From: an uncultured bacterium
GTDB taxonomy: Bacteria > Pseudomonadota > Alphaproteobacteria > Rhodospirillales > Rhodospirillaceae
Direction of reading: 5' to 3'
Length of the DNA stretch: 64,000 bases
Assembly (NCBI GenBank): GCA_903888485.1
Contig: CAISTS010000009.1
Span: 1 to 64,000, forward strand
Shown here: piece by piece, positions 48,464 through 57,304 of the stretch
How the letters are laid out: every line of letters starts with the position of its first letter
Position numbering within the stretch: the first letter of the stretch is position 1
Notes under the pieces: model-generated
Databases searched by the model: none
Seen by the model: only the letters and a program-made list of their open reading frames with translations
Told to the model about the DNA's origin: nothing
Position numbers and translations under genes: made by a program

Positions 48464-49771
48464 CTAGTTGTCCGCGGGCGCTGCCGCAGCGGTGGCGGCC
48501 GGTTTGGCGCGCTGCGCCTGGGTCGGGTCAAGCGGCGTGCGGAATTCCCAGCGGCGATAAGCTTCCACGCCGTCGAGCACGACGCCGTCAAATCCCAAAT
48601 CCATGATGCCGGCGAAGTAGCGGCCGATGATGGCCTTCCACGCCGGGTTCCAATACTCGACCACGTATTGTCCGGGGCCGTCCGGCGCGAACGCCTGGAT
48701 CCAGGACGGCTCGCCAATGCGCCACTCACGGTTCCAGTAGAACCGCTCGTCCTCGGCATAGCCGATGTTGACGCGCGCGAGCACGAGGCGGCGCGCGCCG
48801 ACCTCTTTGAACTTCAGCGAATGCACTTCGTCCTTGGTCAGGCTCTGGTTGCCTTTGAAGAAGGCGTCCGTGACAAGGACGTCGTAGTTGGTGCGTTGCA
48901 GGGCCGCGAGCCATTCCTGACGCGAGGGGTAGGCCAGGCTGTCGACCATCACCAGCATGTTGCGCGCATTGCCGAGCACTTCGACATTGCGCGGGTTTTC
49001 GGGCGAAGGGCGGGTCTTGGGCAGCGTATTGAACAGATCGCCCTGGTCCGCATCGGTATGGGCGACGACACCGGATTTGATGGCCGTTTGCAGCGCTTGC
49101 GCCGCCTGCGTCTGATCCTTGCAGTGCTCGATGGAAAGCAGCTTGAGGCCGAGCTTGCTCATGGTGTCGAGTTCATCGCGCGGCACGCGCAAGGGCGCGC
49201 AGAACTGGCCGTTGAGGATGATGCCGTTCAGCTGCTGCAAATACAGCCGCTGCGGCCGGCCCACGGGCAGGATGGTGTCGCTGGCGATCTTGGCGAGGGG
49301 GTCGCGCTTGATCTCGGCCAGGTCGAATTCGCGCCGGCTCCAGGCCAGCAGGTCGAAGCCGCCGCGCGTGGTGAGGACGAAATTCGGATCGCGTTTGCGC
49401 GCATAGATCGCCAAATCGGTGACGATGTCGCGCATGTAGTCGCGGTAGTTCGGGATCTGCGCGAGGGGAATATCAAGGATCTCGATCTCGCCGAGCAGCA
49501 TGTTGGTGCGATCGGGCATGCCCGGGGTGGCGCTGGTGGCGGGCTTGGCCTGCGGCGGCGCGACCGGGACCAGCGGCTTTTCCTGGGGTGGCGGGGGCGG
49601 AAGCGGATCGCCGCCGCCCTCAAGCAGGTCCCCCACACCCGGCGGCGGGCCCAAGGGGCGCTGCGCGGGTGCGGCGGGCGCAGCAGGTGCGGCCCCTTGC
49701 TCGGCGGCCAGGAGGGGCGCGCTGAGGCAGAGGGCGGTGCAAGCGGCGAGGAGCGTCTTCAAACGGATCAC
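48464..49771 (-). CDS. Secreted GH114/TM1410-like hydrolase with Pro-rich linker
   Basis: The 435-residue product has a signal peptide (LLAACTALCLSAPLLAAEQ), a Pro/Ala-rich linker to about residue 90, and a TIM-barrel-like body ending in YVVEYWNPAWKAIIGRYFAGIMDLGFDGVVLDGVEAY, the feature of the TM1410/GH114 (endo alpha-1,4-polygalactosaminidase-like) group. It probably acts on an exported polysaccharide, but the substrate is inferred. It shares a four-base overlap with the FAD oxidoreductase gene upstream of it. Confidence 0.8.
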   Translation of the reverse strand: MIRLKTLLAACTALCLSAPLLAAEQGAAPAAPAAPAQRPLGPPPGVGDLLEGGGDPLPPPPPQEKPLVPVAPPQAKPATSATPGMPDRTNMLLGEIEILDIPLAQIPNYRDYMRDIVTDLAIYARKRDPNFVLTTRGGFDLLAWSRREFDLAEIKRDPLAKIASDTILPVGRPQRLYLQQLNGIILNGQFCAPLRVPRDELDTMSKLGLKLLSIEHCKDQTQAAQALQTAIKSGVVAHTDADQGDLFNTLPKTRPSPENPRNVEVLGNARNMLVMVDSLAYPSRQEWLAALQRTNYDVLVTDAFFKGNQSLTKDEVHSLKFKEVGARRLVLARVNIGYAEDERFYWNREWRIGEPSWIQAFAPDGPGQYVVEYWNPAWKAIIGRYFAGIMDLGFDGVVLDGVEAYRRWEFRTPLDPTQAQRAKPAATAAAAPADN

Positions 49772-50865
49772 GGCACCCGATCAGCCACGGCGTCGGCAAT
49801 GGCGATGCTGGAGGTCAATCCGGGGGATTCTATGCCGTAAAGGGCAATGAATCCGTTAACGCCGGTTTCCGCCGGGCCCTGGATGACAAAGTCCTTGGAC
49901 TTATCCCCAGGTCCTTGAATTTTCGGCCGAATTCCGCTGTAGCCGGGACGGAGCGCGCCGTCGGGCAGGTCCGGCCAGTATTTACGGATGGCATCGTAGA
50001 ACGAAGCCTCGCGGCTCTCATCGACGTGGTAGTCGATCTTGTCGGTCCATTCGAGGTCGGGGCCGAAGCGGCCTTGGCCCGCGAGGTCGAGAGTGTAGTG
50101 CAGGCCCAAGCTGGCATGGCCGGGCAGGGGATAGATCAGCCGCGTGAACGGCGGCTTGCCGGAGAGGTAGAAGTAGTTGCCCTTGGCATAGTGCTGCGGC
50201 GGCACCGAGCCCGGCTTGATGCCGGTGATGGTGCGGCTCAAGGGTTGCGCGCCGAGGCCGGCGCAGTTCACCACCGTGCGCGCCTTCAGGCTCATGCCCG
50301 CGTCACCGCCGACGTCGAGCACCACGCCGTCGTCCTCGCCGCGCCCGCCGGTGACCGGGCTGTTGTAGGCGATGGCCGCGCCGTTGGCCTCGGCGTCGCC
50401 CAACAGGGCGAGCATATAGGCGTGGCTATCAACGATACCCGTGAGCGGCGAATGCAGCGCCGCGGCGCATTCGAGGTTAGGCTCGATACGCTTCACGTCG
50501 GCGCGGCTCATCCAGGTCATGTAGACGCCGCTGTTGTTGGCGTGGGCCTGGAGGTTCTTAAGCCCCTCAAGCTGGCTGTCGTCGGTGGCGTAGACCAGCT
50601 TGGTCGTGCGCTTGTAGGTGACACCATAGGCGTCGCAGAAGGCGTAAAGCTTGTCGCGCCCTTCGATGCACAGGCGCTCTTTCAGGCTGCCATGGGTGTA
50701 GAAGATGCCGGCGTGGATGACCTCGCTGTTGCGCGAGCTGGTGGCCGTGCCGAAGGCGTCTTCGGATTCCAGGATCAGGACTTCGCGCCCCTTACGTGCA
50801 AGGGCTCTGGCTGTGGCGAGCCCGACGACCCCGGCGCCGATCACGACACAATCCGCAGTCTCCAT
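49768..50865 (-). CDS. FAD-dependent oxidoreductase, L-2-hydroxyglutarate oxidase (LhgO)-like
   Basis: The 365-residue product from ATG 50865 begins METADCVVIGAGVVGLATARALARKG, an FAD-binding GxGxxG. SRNSEVIHAGIFYTHGSLKERLCIEG is typical of the LhgO/L2HGDH group, and the C-terminus has GYSGIRPKIQGP and GIESPGLTSS. It likely oxidises L-2-hydroxyglutarate or a similar 2-hydroxy acid. GGGGGA five bases before the ATG supports this start; the frame extends upstream only as shadow. The stop overlaps the GH114-like gene by ATGA. Confidence 0.9.
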   Translation of the reverse strand: METADCVVIGAGVVGLATARALARKGREVLILESEDAFGTATSSRNSEVIHAGIFYTHGSLKERLCIEGRDKLYAFCDAYGVTYKRTTKLVYATDDSQLEGLKNLQAHANNSGVYMTWMSRADVKRIEPNLECAAALHSPLTGIVDSHAYMLALLGDAEANGAAIAYNSPVTGGRGEDDGVVLDVGGDAGMSLKARTVVNCAGLGAQPLSRTITGIKPGSVPPQHYAKGNYFYLSGKPPFTRLIYPLPGHASLGLHYTLDLAGQGRFGPDLEWTDKIDYHVDESREASFYDAIRKYWPDLPDGALRPGYSGIRPKIQGPGDKSKDFVIQGPAETGVNGFIALYGIESPGLTSSIAIADAVADRVP

Positions 50866-50936
50866 AAGTCCCCCAAGGCTTTGATCCACCAAGAGTGTGC
50901 GGGCGCCCGATGGTCTGGTCAAGCAGCGGCCCCACA

Positions 50937-50942
50937 TATAAT
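50937..50942 (+). promoter_or_regulatory. -10 box immediately before mipZ
   Basis: TATAAT (50937-50942) ends nine bases before ATG 50952. A transcript from here would begin at about 50949, so mipZ could be leaderless. No good -35 was seen 17 bases upstream. Confidence 0.4.
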
Positions 50943-50951
50943 GTCGCGGCC

Positions 50952-51788
50952 ATGACGTCCTTAGGTCCGCAAAAGTCGCCGCGTGTCGTTGTCTTCGGCA
51001 ATGAGAAGGGCGGGACGGGTAAATCCACGCTCGCCATGCACCTGGCTGTGGCCTTGCTTAACCGCGGGCTGAAGGTCGCGACGATCGACCTCGATGCGCG
51101 CCAGGGCACGATCTCGCGCTACGTGGGCAACCGCCGCCTCTACGCCGAGCGCACGGGCCAGCCGGTGCCGATGCCCGAGCACATTGCTCTGGATATGTCG
51201 CCGCATCAAATCATCGAAGCCGATCTTGAGAACGCGCTCCGGCATGTCGCCCACTGTTCAGCGGTGATCATCGACACGCCCGGACACGATAGCGCGCTGT
51301 CGCAAGTGGGGCACACCTATGCCGACGTATTGGTCACGCCCATCAACGACAGCCTCATCGATCTCGACGTTCTCGCCCATGTCGATCCCATCAAGCAAAC
51401 CATTCATAGGCCCAGTCACTATTCCGAGCGCGTCTGGAAGGCCAAGCAGGCGCGCGCCAAACGTGACGGCGGTTCCATGGATTGGGTGGTGGTGCGCAAC
51501 CGCTTGGGCCAGCTGGACGCGCGCAACAAGAAGCTGATGGCGCGGCTGGTGGGCGAGCTTTCGAAGCGCATCGGGTTTCGCGTTGCCGAAGGCATCCACG
51601 AGCGCGTGATCTACCGCGAACTGTTCCTGGATGGATTGACGGCCGAGGACCTGGCGATGCTTGCGGATCGGCGCGAAGTCGCTATGTCACACGTAGCGGC
51701 GCGCCAAGAGATCCGCAACCTGATGCGCGCGCTTGGACTACCGGACCAATTGGAAACGGGATTCATCAGCTCGGCCCATGGCGGATAA
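50952..51788 (+). CDS. mipZ: MipZ-type division-plane positioning ATPase (ParA/MinD family)
   Basis: MipZ forms a gradient from the cell poles and blocks FtsZ assembly, placing the division site at mid-cell in many alphaproteobacteria. The 278-residue product from ATG 50952 has a deviant Walker A (NEKGGTGKST, Lys19 and Lys24), IDLDARQGTISRYVGNR and IIDTPGHDSALSQ. It has no clear ribosome binding site. Its last 11 bases overlap the next gene. Confidence 0.93.
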   Translation: MTSLGPQKSPRVVVFGNEKGGTGKSTLAMHLAVALLNRGLKVATIDLDARQGTISRYVGNRRLYAERTGQPVPMPEHIALDMSPHQIIEADLENALRHVAHCSAVIIDTPGHDSALSQVGHTYADVLVTPINDSLIDLDVLAHVDPIKQTIHRPSHYSERVWKAKQARAKRDGGSMDWVVVRNRLGQLDARNKKLMARLVGELSKRIGFRVAEGIHERVIYRELFLDGLTAEDLAMLADRREVAMSHVAARQEIRNLMRALGLPDQLETGFISSAHGG

Positions 51789-52485
51789 GACGCCGACCAC
51801 ACGACCCACGAGTTCCAACGTCGCAGAATTTCTGAAAAAGGCGGCGCAGGTTCAGGTGCGCGCGCCGGACGGCAAGAACGGCCGGCTGATTTTCGCCATG
51901 GACGCCACCGCCAGCCGCGGCCCGACCTGGGCGCAGGCGATGGGCATTCAGACCGAGATGTTCCAGGAAGCAGCCTCCGTCGGCGGGCTCGACGTGCAGC
52001 TGGCCTACTATCGCGGCATGATGGATTTCGGCGCGAGCCCGTGGCTCGGCAACGCGGAGCGCATGATTACGTTAATGCGCGGCGTGTCCGTCATGGCGGG
52101 CAACACGCAGATCGAACGGCTGCTCCGTCACGCCGCTGAGGAAGCCAAGCGCGGCAAAGTGAACGCCATGGTGTTCATCGGCGACGCCGTTGAAGAGTCG
52201 GCGGATCAGATTGCCGCCGCTGCTGGCCAGCTCGCCCTGCGCGGTGTGCCGGTTTTCATTTTTCACGAAGGCGGCATGGAGCCGGCGGGCGCGGTGTTCC
52301 GTCAGATCGCCCAGATCACCAAGGGTGCATATTGCAGCTTCGATGCCAGCAGCGCCCAGCAGCTACGCGATTTGCTGAAGGCCGTGGCGATCTTCGCTGC
52401 CGGAGGGCGCAAGGCGCTCGAAAACTACAGTAAAAAAGCCGGCGGCGTTGTACTCAAGCTCACGCAGCAGGTGAGCAAACCATGA
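51778..52485 (+). CDS. VWA (von Willebrand factor A)-domain protein
   Basis: The 235-residue product has an A-domain from about residue 35: LIFAMDATASRGPTWAQA supplies the MIDAS-like DxTxS, and NAMVFIGDAVEES supplies a second acidic site. There is no signal peptide, so it is cytoplasmic. It overlaps mipZ by 11 bases and the DnaJ-like gene by four, so all three are translated together. Its job with MipZ is not known. Confidence 0.85.
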   Translation: MADKTPTTRPTSSNVAEFLKKAAQVQVRAPDGKNGRLIFAMDATASRGPTWAQAMGIQTEMFQEAASVGGLDVQLAYYRGMMDFGASPWLGNAERMITLMRGVSVMAGNTQIERLLRHAAEEAKRGKVNAMVFIGDAVEESADQIAAAAGQLALRGVPVFIFHEGGMEPAGAVFRQIAQITKGAYCSFDASSAQQLRDLLKAVAIFAAGGRKALENYSKKAGGVVLKLTQQVSKP

Positions 52486-53222
52486 CAGCGCTGCTCGCGG
52501 GACTCTTGCTGCTGATCGCCGCAGTCTCGGTGCTGCGCTGGTTCGCCCATGCCGATGTGAAAAGCGCGCGCAAGGCCATCAACTGGGGCGGCCTTGGCCT
52601 CATCGCGCTGGTCATCCTGGTCCTTGCCGCCACCGGGCGGATTGGCGCGGCCATCGCCGGCCTTGTCGCCATGTCGGCGTGGATCATGCGCATCCTCAGC
52701 ATGGTGCATATGGGCCGGCAATTTCACGGCATGTTCCGCTCATTCCGGTTCGGGCAAGGCAACAACAATGCCTGGGCAGGGCAGACTTCGGCGGTCGATA
52801 GCGCTTTTCTTCAGATGAGCCTCGATCTTGCCAGCGGCGACATGGACGGCGAGGTCAAGCAGGGCACCTATCGCGGCCGACGGCTCAAAGGCATGGACAA
52901 GGCCGCGTTGCTTTCGTTGCTCCAGGAAGTGCAGTCCGATCCGGATTCCGTCGGCTTGCTCGAAGCCTATCTTGACCGCGCGCACCCCGACTGGCGTGAC
53001 GGCGAGGCTTCATCCGGCGCCGCGCCGCCGCCACAGCAATCGGCTATGACTGTCGAGGAGGCGCACCGCGTCCTCGGTGTGAAGGAGGGCGCGGACGAGG
53101 CGGACATCAAAGCCGCCTACCGGCGCCTCATGGGCCAGCTCCACCCCGACAAGGGCGGCAGCGACTACCTCGCCGCCAAGGTCAACCAGGCCAAGGATTT
53201 GTTGCTCAAAAAGCGCGTCTGA
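52482..53222 (+). CDS. Membrane-anchored DnaJ-domain protein
   Basis: The 246-residue product has two N-terminal membrane segments (ALLAGLLLLIAAVSVLRWF and WGGLGLIALVILVLAATG, with a third stretch near residue 55) and a C-terminal J-domain with the HPD motif (KAAYRRLMGQLHPDKGG). It probably recruits DnaK to the membrane. It is the last gene of the mipZ-VWA-DnaJ operon. Confidence 0.9.
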   Translation: MTALLAGLLLLIAAVSVLRWFAHADVKSARKAINWGGLGLIALVILVLAATGRIGAAIAGLVAMSAWIMRILSMVHMGRQFHGMFRSFRFGQGNNNAWAGQTSAVDSAFLQMSLDLASGDMDGEVKQGTYRGRRLKGMDKAALLSLLQEVQSDPDSVGLLEAYLDRAHPDWRDGEASSGAAPPPQQSAMTVEEAHRVLGVKEGADEADIKAAYRRLMGQLHPDKGGSDYLAAKVNQAKDLLLKKRV

Positions 53223-53320
53223 GCCCGGTTGCAAGGCCGGTCGCGGCGTGGCACAACAGCGGGCCCGCGCCCGGTGGGTGCGATAACACACTGAATTATA
53301 TAGATTTCTGAGGGACACCC

Positions 53321-54193
53321 ATGGTTCAACGCGTGCGTAAGGCGGTGCTGCCGGTCGCTGGCCTTGGCACCCGTTTCCTGCCCGCGACCAAGGTGATCCC
53401 CAAGGAGATGATCCCGGTCATCGACAAGCCTGTGGTCCAGTACGCCATCGAAGAGGCGCGCGCCGCCGGCATCGAGGAGTTCATCTTCGTCTCCGCCTAC
53501 GGCAAAGAGTCCATCACTCAGCATTTCTCGCCAGCCCCGGGCCTTGAGCGCCAGCTCGAGGAGAAGGGCAAGACCGCTGAACTGGCCCTCGTGCGCGGTG
53601 CGACCCTGTCCACCATTCACACCGTCATCCAGGAGAACCCGCTCGGTCTCGGCCATGCGGTGTGGTGCGCCTGGCCGCTGGTCGGCGACGAGCCCTTCGC
53701 GGTGATCCTGCCGGACGACATGGTGCTCTCGCAGACCCCATGCCTCAAGCAGCTCATCGAAGCCCATGCGAAAGTCGGCGGCCACGTGGTCGCCGTCGAA
53801 GATGTTCCCCGCGAGCAGACAAACCGCTACGGCATCCTCGATGTGCTCAGCGACGACGGTAAGCTTGCCAAAGCCAAAGGCCTCGTCGAGAAACCAGCGC
53901 CGGAAACCGCGCCTTCGACGCTCGCGATTATCGGCCGCTACGTGCTCGATCCCATCGTCTTCGGCGAACTCGACAAGAAGACCAAAGGGGCGGGCGGTGA
54001 GATTCAGCTCACCGACGGCCTTAACCGGACGATCGACAGGGTGCCTTTCCATGGGCTGCGCTTCGAAGGCCGGCGGTACGATTGCGGCACCCATGTCGGT
54101 TTTGTCGAAGCGAACCTTGCTTTCGGTCTGGCGCGTCCCGAGATGGCTGCGAAACTGCGCCCCCTTGTCAAAAACCTGCTTGAGATGAAGTAA
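53321..54193 (+). CDS. galU: UTP-glucose-1-phosphate uridylyltransferase
   Basis: GalU makes UDP-glucose. The 290-residue product has the nucleotide-binding LPVAGLGTRFLPATKVIPKEMIPVIDKPVVQY, GLGHAVWCAWPLVGDEPFAVILPDDM, EKPAPETAPSTLAIIGRYVL and the late DCGTHVGFVEANLAFGL. Length and order are canonical. GAGGG precedes the ATG. One base after its stop, ugd begins, so UDP-glucose flows to UDP-glucuronate. Confidence 0.97.
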   Translation: MVQRVRKAVLPVAGLGTRFLPATKVIPKEMIPVIDKPVVQYAIEEARAAGIEEFIFVSAYGKESITQHFSPAPGLERQLEEKGKTAELALVRGATLSTIHTVIQENPLGLGHAVWCAWPLVGDEPFAVILPDDMVLSQTPCLKQLIEAHAKVGGHVVAVEDVPREQTNRYGILDVLSDDGKLAKAKGLVEKPAPETAPSTLAIIGRYVLDPIVFGELDKKTKGAGGEIQLTDGLNRTIDRVPFHGLRFEGRRYDCGTHVGFVEANLAFGLARPEMAAKLRPLVKNLLEMK

Positions 54194-54194
54194 C

Positions 54195-55502
54195 ATGCGT
54201 ATCGGAGTGATGGGCAGCGGCTACGTCGGACTGGTGTCCGGAGCCTGCTTTTCGGAATTCGGCATCGATGTGGTCGTCTACGACCCTGATGCGAGCAAGA
54301 TCGAGCGCTTGCAGAAAGGCAAAATTCCAATCTTCGAGCCGGGCCTCGAAGACCTGGTGAAGAACAATATGGAAGCCGGTCGGCTCACCTTCACCACCAA
54401 TCCCAAGCAGGCCATCGAAGGCGCCGAAGCGGTGTTCATTGCCGTCGGCACGCCCAGCCGGCGCGGCGACGGCCACGCCGATCTCTCCTATGTCTATGGC
54501 GCGGCCATGGACATCGCCGGGCACCTGAAAAACTACGCCGTCGTCGTCACCAAATCGACGGTACCTGTCGGAACAGGCCGCGAGGTCGAGCGCATCATTC
54601 GCGCCGCGCGCACGGACCTCGAGTTCGACGTTGCTTCGAACCCGGAGTTCCTGCGCGAAGGCTCGGCCATCAACGATTTCATGCGCCCCGACCGCGTCGT
54701 CATCGGCACCGAGAGCGAACGCGCGCAAAAGGTCATGCGCCAGCTCTACCGCGTGCTGTACCTGATCGAGACGCCGATCCTGTTCACCTCGCTCGAAACC
54801 TCCGAGCTCATCAAATATGCGGCCAATACGTTCCTCGCCGCTAAGATCACCTTCATCAACGAGATCGCCGATCTGTGCGAAAAAGTCGGCGCCGACGTGC
54901 ACGATGTGGCGCGCGGCATCGGCCTCGACGGACGTATCGGAAAGAAGTTCTTGCATCCGGGTCCGGGTTACGGCGGCTCGTGCTTCCCCAAGGACACGCT
55001 GGCGCTGGTCAAGACCGCGCAGGATTTCGGCGCGCCCTTGCGCATCATCGAGACCGTGGTCGACGTCAACAACAAGCGCAAACGCGCCATGGCCGACAAG
55101 ATCGCGGCCGCTTGCGGCGGCGACTTGAAGGGCAAGACGCTCGCGGTGCTCGGTCTGACGTTCAAACCCAACACCGACGACATGCGCGACGCGCCGAGCC
55201 TGGTCATCGTGCCGGCCCTGCAGCAGGCGGGCGCGACCATCCGCGCCTTCGACCCCGAGGGCGCACATGAAGCGCGGAACCTATTGCCCGGCGTGACGTT
55301 CTGTTCCGACGCCTACGACGCCATGGCAGGCGCCGATGCGGTCGTCCTCCTCACCGAGTGGAATCAGTTCCGGAACCTGGATCTCAAGCGCATGAAATCG
55401 CAGCTGAAAGCCCCGGTGATGATCGATCTGCGCAACGTCTATGCGCCCGCCGACATGAAGGCCGCCGGCTTCCGCTATACCTGCGTCGGACGTCCGTCCT
55501 AA
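54195..55502 (+). CDS. ugd: UDP-glucose 6-dehydrogenase
   Basis: This enzyme oxidises UDP-glucose to UDP-glucuronate with NAD+. The 435-residue product starts with MRIGVMGSGYVGLVSGACFSEFG, has SNPEFLREGSAINDFM, and the catalytic GPGYGGSCFPKD with Cys263. The NAD-binding second domain has LGLTFKPNTDDMRDAPS. It is typical in length. It sits between galU and the phosphohexomutase, which implies a polysaccharide precursor operon. Confidence 0.97.
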   Translation: MRIGVMGSGYVGLVSGACFSEFGIDVVVYDPDASKIERLQKGKIPIFEPGLEDLVKNNMEAGRLTFTTNPKQAIEGAEAVFIAVGTPSRRGDGHADLSYVYGAAMDIAGHLKNYAVVVTKSTVPVGTGREVERIIRAARTDLEFDVASNPEFLREGSAINDFMRPDRVVIGTESERAQKVMRQLYRVLYLIETPILFTSLETSELIKYAANTFLAAKITFINEIADLCEKVGADVHDVARGIGLDGRIGKKFLHPGPGYGGSCFPKDTLALVKTAQDFGAPLRIIETVVDVNNKRKRAMADKIAAACGGDLKGKTLAVLGLTFKPNTDDMRDAPSLVIVPALQQAGATIRAFDPEGAHEARNLLPGVTFCSDAYDAMAGADAVVLLTEWNQFRNLDLKRMKSQLKAPVMIDLRNVYAPADMKAAGFRYTCVGRPS

Positions 55503-55528
55503 ACGCGCCCGCTTCCCTTAGGATACCC

Positions 55529-56917
55529 ATGCACAAATTCCATGCTTCCATCCTGCGCGAATACGACATCCGCGGCATCGTTGGCGAGACGCTGTTTCCG
55601 GCGGATGCAAAAGCGGTGGGCCGTACTTTCGGTACCGCTATCCGCCGTAGCGGCGGGTGCCGCGTTTGTGTCGGTTACGACGGACGCCTGAGCTCACCCG
55701 AGATGGAAGCAGCCCTGATCGAGGGCCTTGTATCCGCCGGTATTGGTGTTGTCCGCGTCGGACGCGGGCCGACGCCGATGCTGTATTTCGCCACCTTCGA
55801 CGACAAGGCCGACGGCGGCATCATGGTGACGGGCTCGCACAATCCGCCCACGCACAACGGCTTCAAGATGATGATCGGCAAGAAGCCCTTCTTCGGCGCC
55901 GACATCAAGAAGCTGGGCGTCATGGCCGAAGGCGGCGACGTCGATACGGGCAAGGGGGCGGTCAGCGATGATCCCGCGCTCGGGCGCTATCTCGACCGTG
56001 TCATGGCCGACTTCCAAGGCACGCGCGCGCTGACGGCCGTGTGGGATCCGGGCAACGGGGCAGGGGCCGAAGTGGTCACGCAACTCGTCAAGTGTCTGCC
56101 GGGCAAGCACATCGTGCTCAACGGCGAGATCGACGGCACGTTCCCGGCCCATCATCCCGACCCGACGGTGCCCGCGAACCTCGTACAGCTCATCGATGAG
56201 GTCAAAAAGCAGAAGGCCGATGTTGGTTTTGCTTTTGATGGTGATGCCGACCGTATTGGCGTGGTTGACGGCAAGGGCCGCATCCTCTGGGGCGATCAGA
56301 TCATGCAGATCCTGGCCGAGGACGTGCTGAAGCACATGCCCGGCGCTCCGATCATCGCCGACGTCAAAGCCAGCCAAGCGCTGTTCGACGAAGTCGCGCG
56401 CATGGGCGGTCAGCCCATCGTCTGGAAAACCGGCCATTCATTGATCAAGAACAAGATGGCCGAGACCAAAGCGCCGCTCGCCGGCGAGATGAGCGGACAT
56501 ATCTTCTTCGCCGACCGCTACTACGGTTTCGACGACGCCATCTATACCGCCGTGCGCTTCCTTTCGATCATGGCGTTGGATGCGAACTTCGATCTCGTGC
56601 GCCGCTACGACAAGATGCCGGTGCTGATCAATACTCCGGAGCTGCGCTTCCCGTGCGCCGACGAACGCAAGTTCGCCGTGATCGACGAGGTCAAGGTCCG
56701 CCTGGCGAAGTCGGGCGCCAAGGTCTCGGACATCGACGGCGTGCGGGTCACGAGCAAGGGCGGCTGGTGGCTGCTGCGCGCCTCCAACACACAAGCTGTG
56801 CTTGTGGCGCGGGCCGAAGCCGATACTGAAGCCAATCTCGAAGGCCTCAAGACCGAGCTGGCGGCGCAATTGCGCGCGAGCGGCCTGGATTTGCCGACCG
56901 AGAGCGCCCCCCACTAA
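55529..56917 (+). CDS. Phosphomannomutase/phosphoglucomutase
   Basis: The enzyme interconverts hexose 6- and 1-phosphates, feeding GalU. The 462-residue product from ATG 55529 has the phosphoserine loop VTGSHNPPTHNGFKM, the metal site FAFDGDADRIGVVD, and the sugar loop GEMSGHIFF. The C-terminal SNTQAVLVARAEA is the phosphate-binding end. AGGA sits five bases before the ATG. The frame runs upstream into ugd as shadow. Confidence 0.95.
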   Translation: MHKFHASILREYDIRGIVGETLFPADAKAVGRTFGTAIRRSGGCRVCVGYDGRLSSPEMEAALIEGLVSAGIGVVRVGRGPTPMLYFATFDDKADGGIMVTGSHNPPTHNGFKMMIGKKPFFGADIKKLGVMAEGGDVDTGKGAVSDDPALGRYLDRVMADFQGTRALTAVWDPGNGAGAEVVTQLVKCLPGKHIVLNGEIDGTFPAHHPDPTVPANLVQLIDEVKKQKADVGFAFDGDADRIGVVDGKGRILWGDQIMQILAEDVLKHMPGAPIIADVKASQALFDEVARMGGQPIVWKTGHSLIKNKMAETKAPLAGEMSGHIFFADRYYGFDDAIYTAVRFLSIMALDANFDLVRRYDKMPVLINTPELRFPCADERKFAVIDEVKVRLAKSGAKVSDIDGVRVTSKGGWWLLRASNTQAVLVARAEADTEANLEGLKTELAAQLRASGLDLPTESAPH

Positions 56918-56959
56918 ATCTTCGCGAAGTTCACGATCCGGAACACATAAACGACCCAT

Positions 56960-57018
56960 TGCTTCAGAGGCGGCGCGTTCCTCTGTAGGATCGCGCCGAT
57001 TTCGCGTTGGGGGTTGTT
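56960..57018 (+). promoter_or_regulatory. Promoter-like leader, copy 1 (before the truncated receptor)
   Basis: TGCTTCA (56960-56966), then 19 bases, then TAGGAT (56986-56991), matching the spacing of copies 2 and 3. An inverted repeat CAGAGG/CCTCTG (56965-56970, 56980-56985) lies between the boxes. TTGGGGG is the ribosome binding site five bases before GTG 57019. Confidence 0.5.
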
Positions 57019-57192
57019 GTGCGTTTCACGAAGTTTGTTCTGAGTACCGTTGCTGGCGTGGCGCTGTGCGCGCCGGCCTGGGCGCAGCGCGCCGACGAGA
57101 ACGTCGTTACGGCGGCGGAAGATGCTTTCGGCACGCGCGTCGGCAACGACAACATCGGCCTTTATGAATCGCGCAGCGCACGCGGTTTCTAG
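57019..57192 (+). pseudogene. Truncated N-terminus of a TonB-dependent receptor paralog
   Basis: The 57-codon frame has a signal peptide (VLSTVAGVALCAPAWAQ) and then QRADENVVTAAEDAFGTRVG and GLYESRSARGF, matching the start of the two receptors that follow. A TAG stops it at 57190, where those continue DPQQAGN. The sequence after the stop is not recognisably receptor-like. It is most simply the remnant of a deleted third copy; a small secreted peptide is an alternative. The start is GTG 57019. Confidence 0.8.
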
Positions 57193-57244
57193 TCCGGACA
57201 TCCTCAAGCGCTCGAATTTGTCGATGGCAGACCCCAGAAACGGG

Positions 57245-57304
57245 GGCTTTTACCCGCGTCCCGGAGCCACTAGTATCCGCCCCCTTCGGGATGTGGGGTT
57301 TGTA
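57245..57304 (+). promoter_or_regulatory. Promoter-like leader, copy 2
   Basis: GGCTTTT (57245-57251), 19 bases, TAGTAT (57271-57276), then CTTCGGGAT (57284-57292) and GGGG before the TTG start. The same elements recur before the next receptor at the same spacings. GGCT (57245-57248) and AGCC (57265-57268) form an inverted repeat. Confidence 0.6.
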
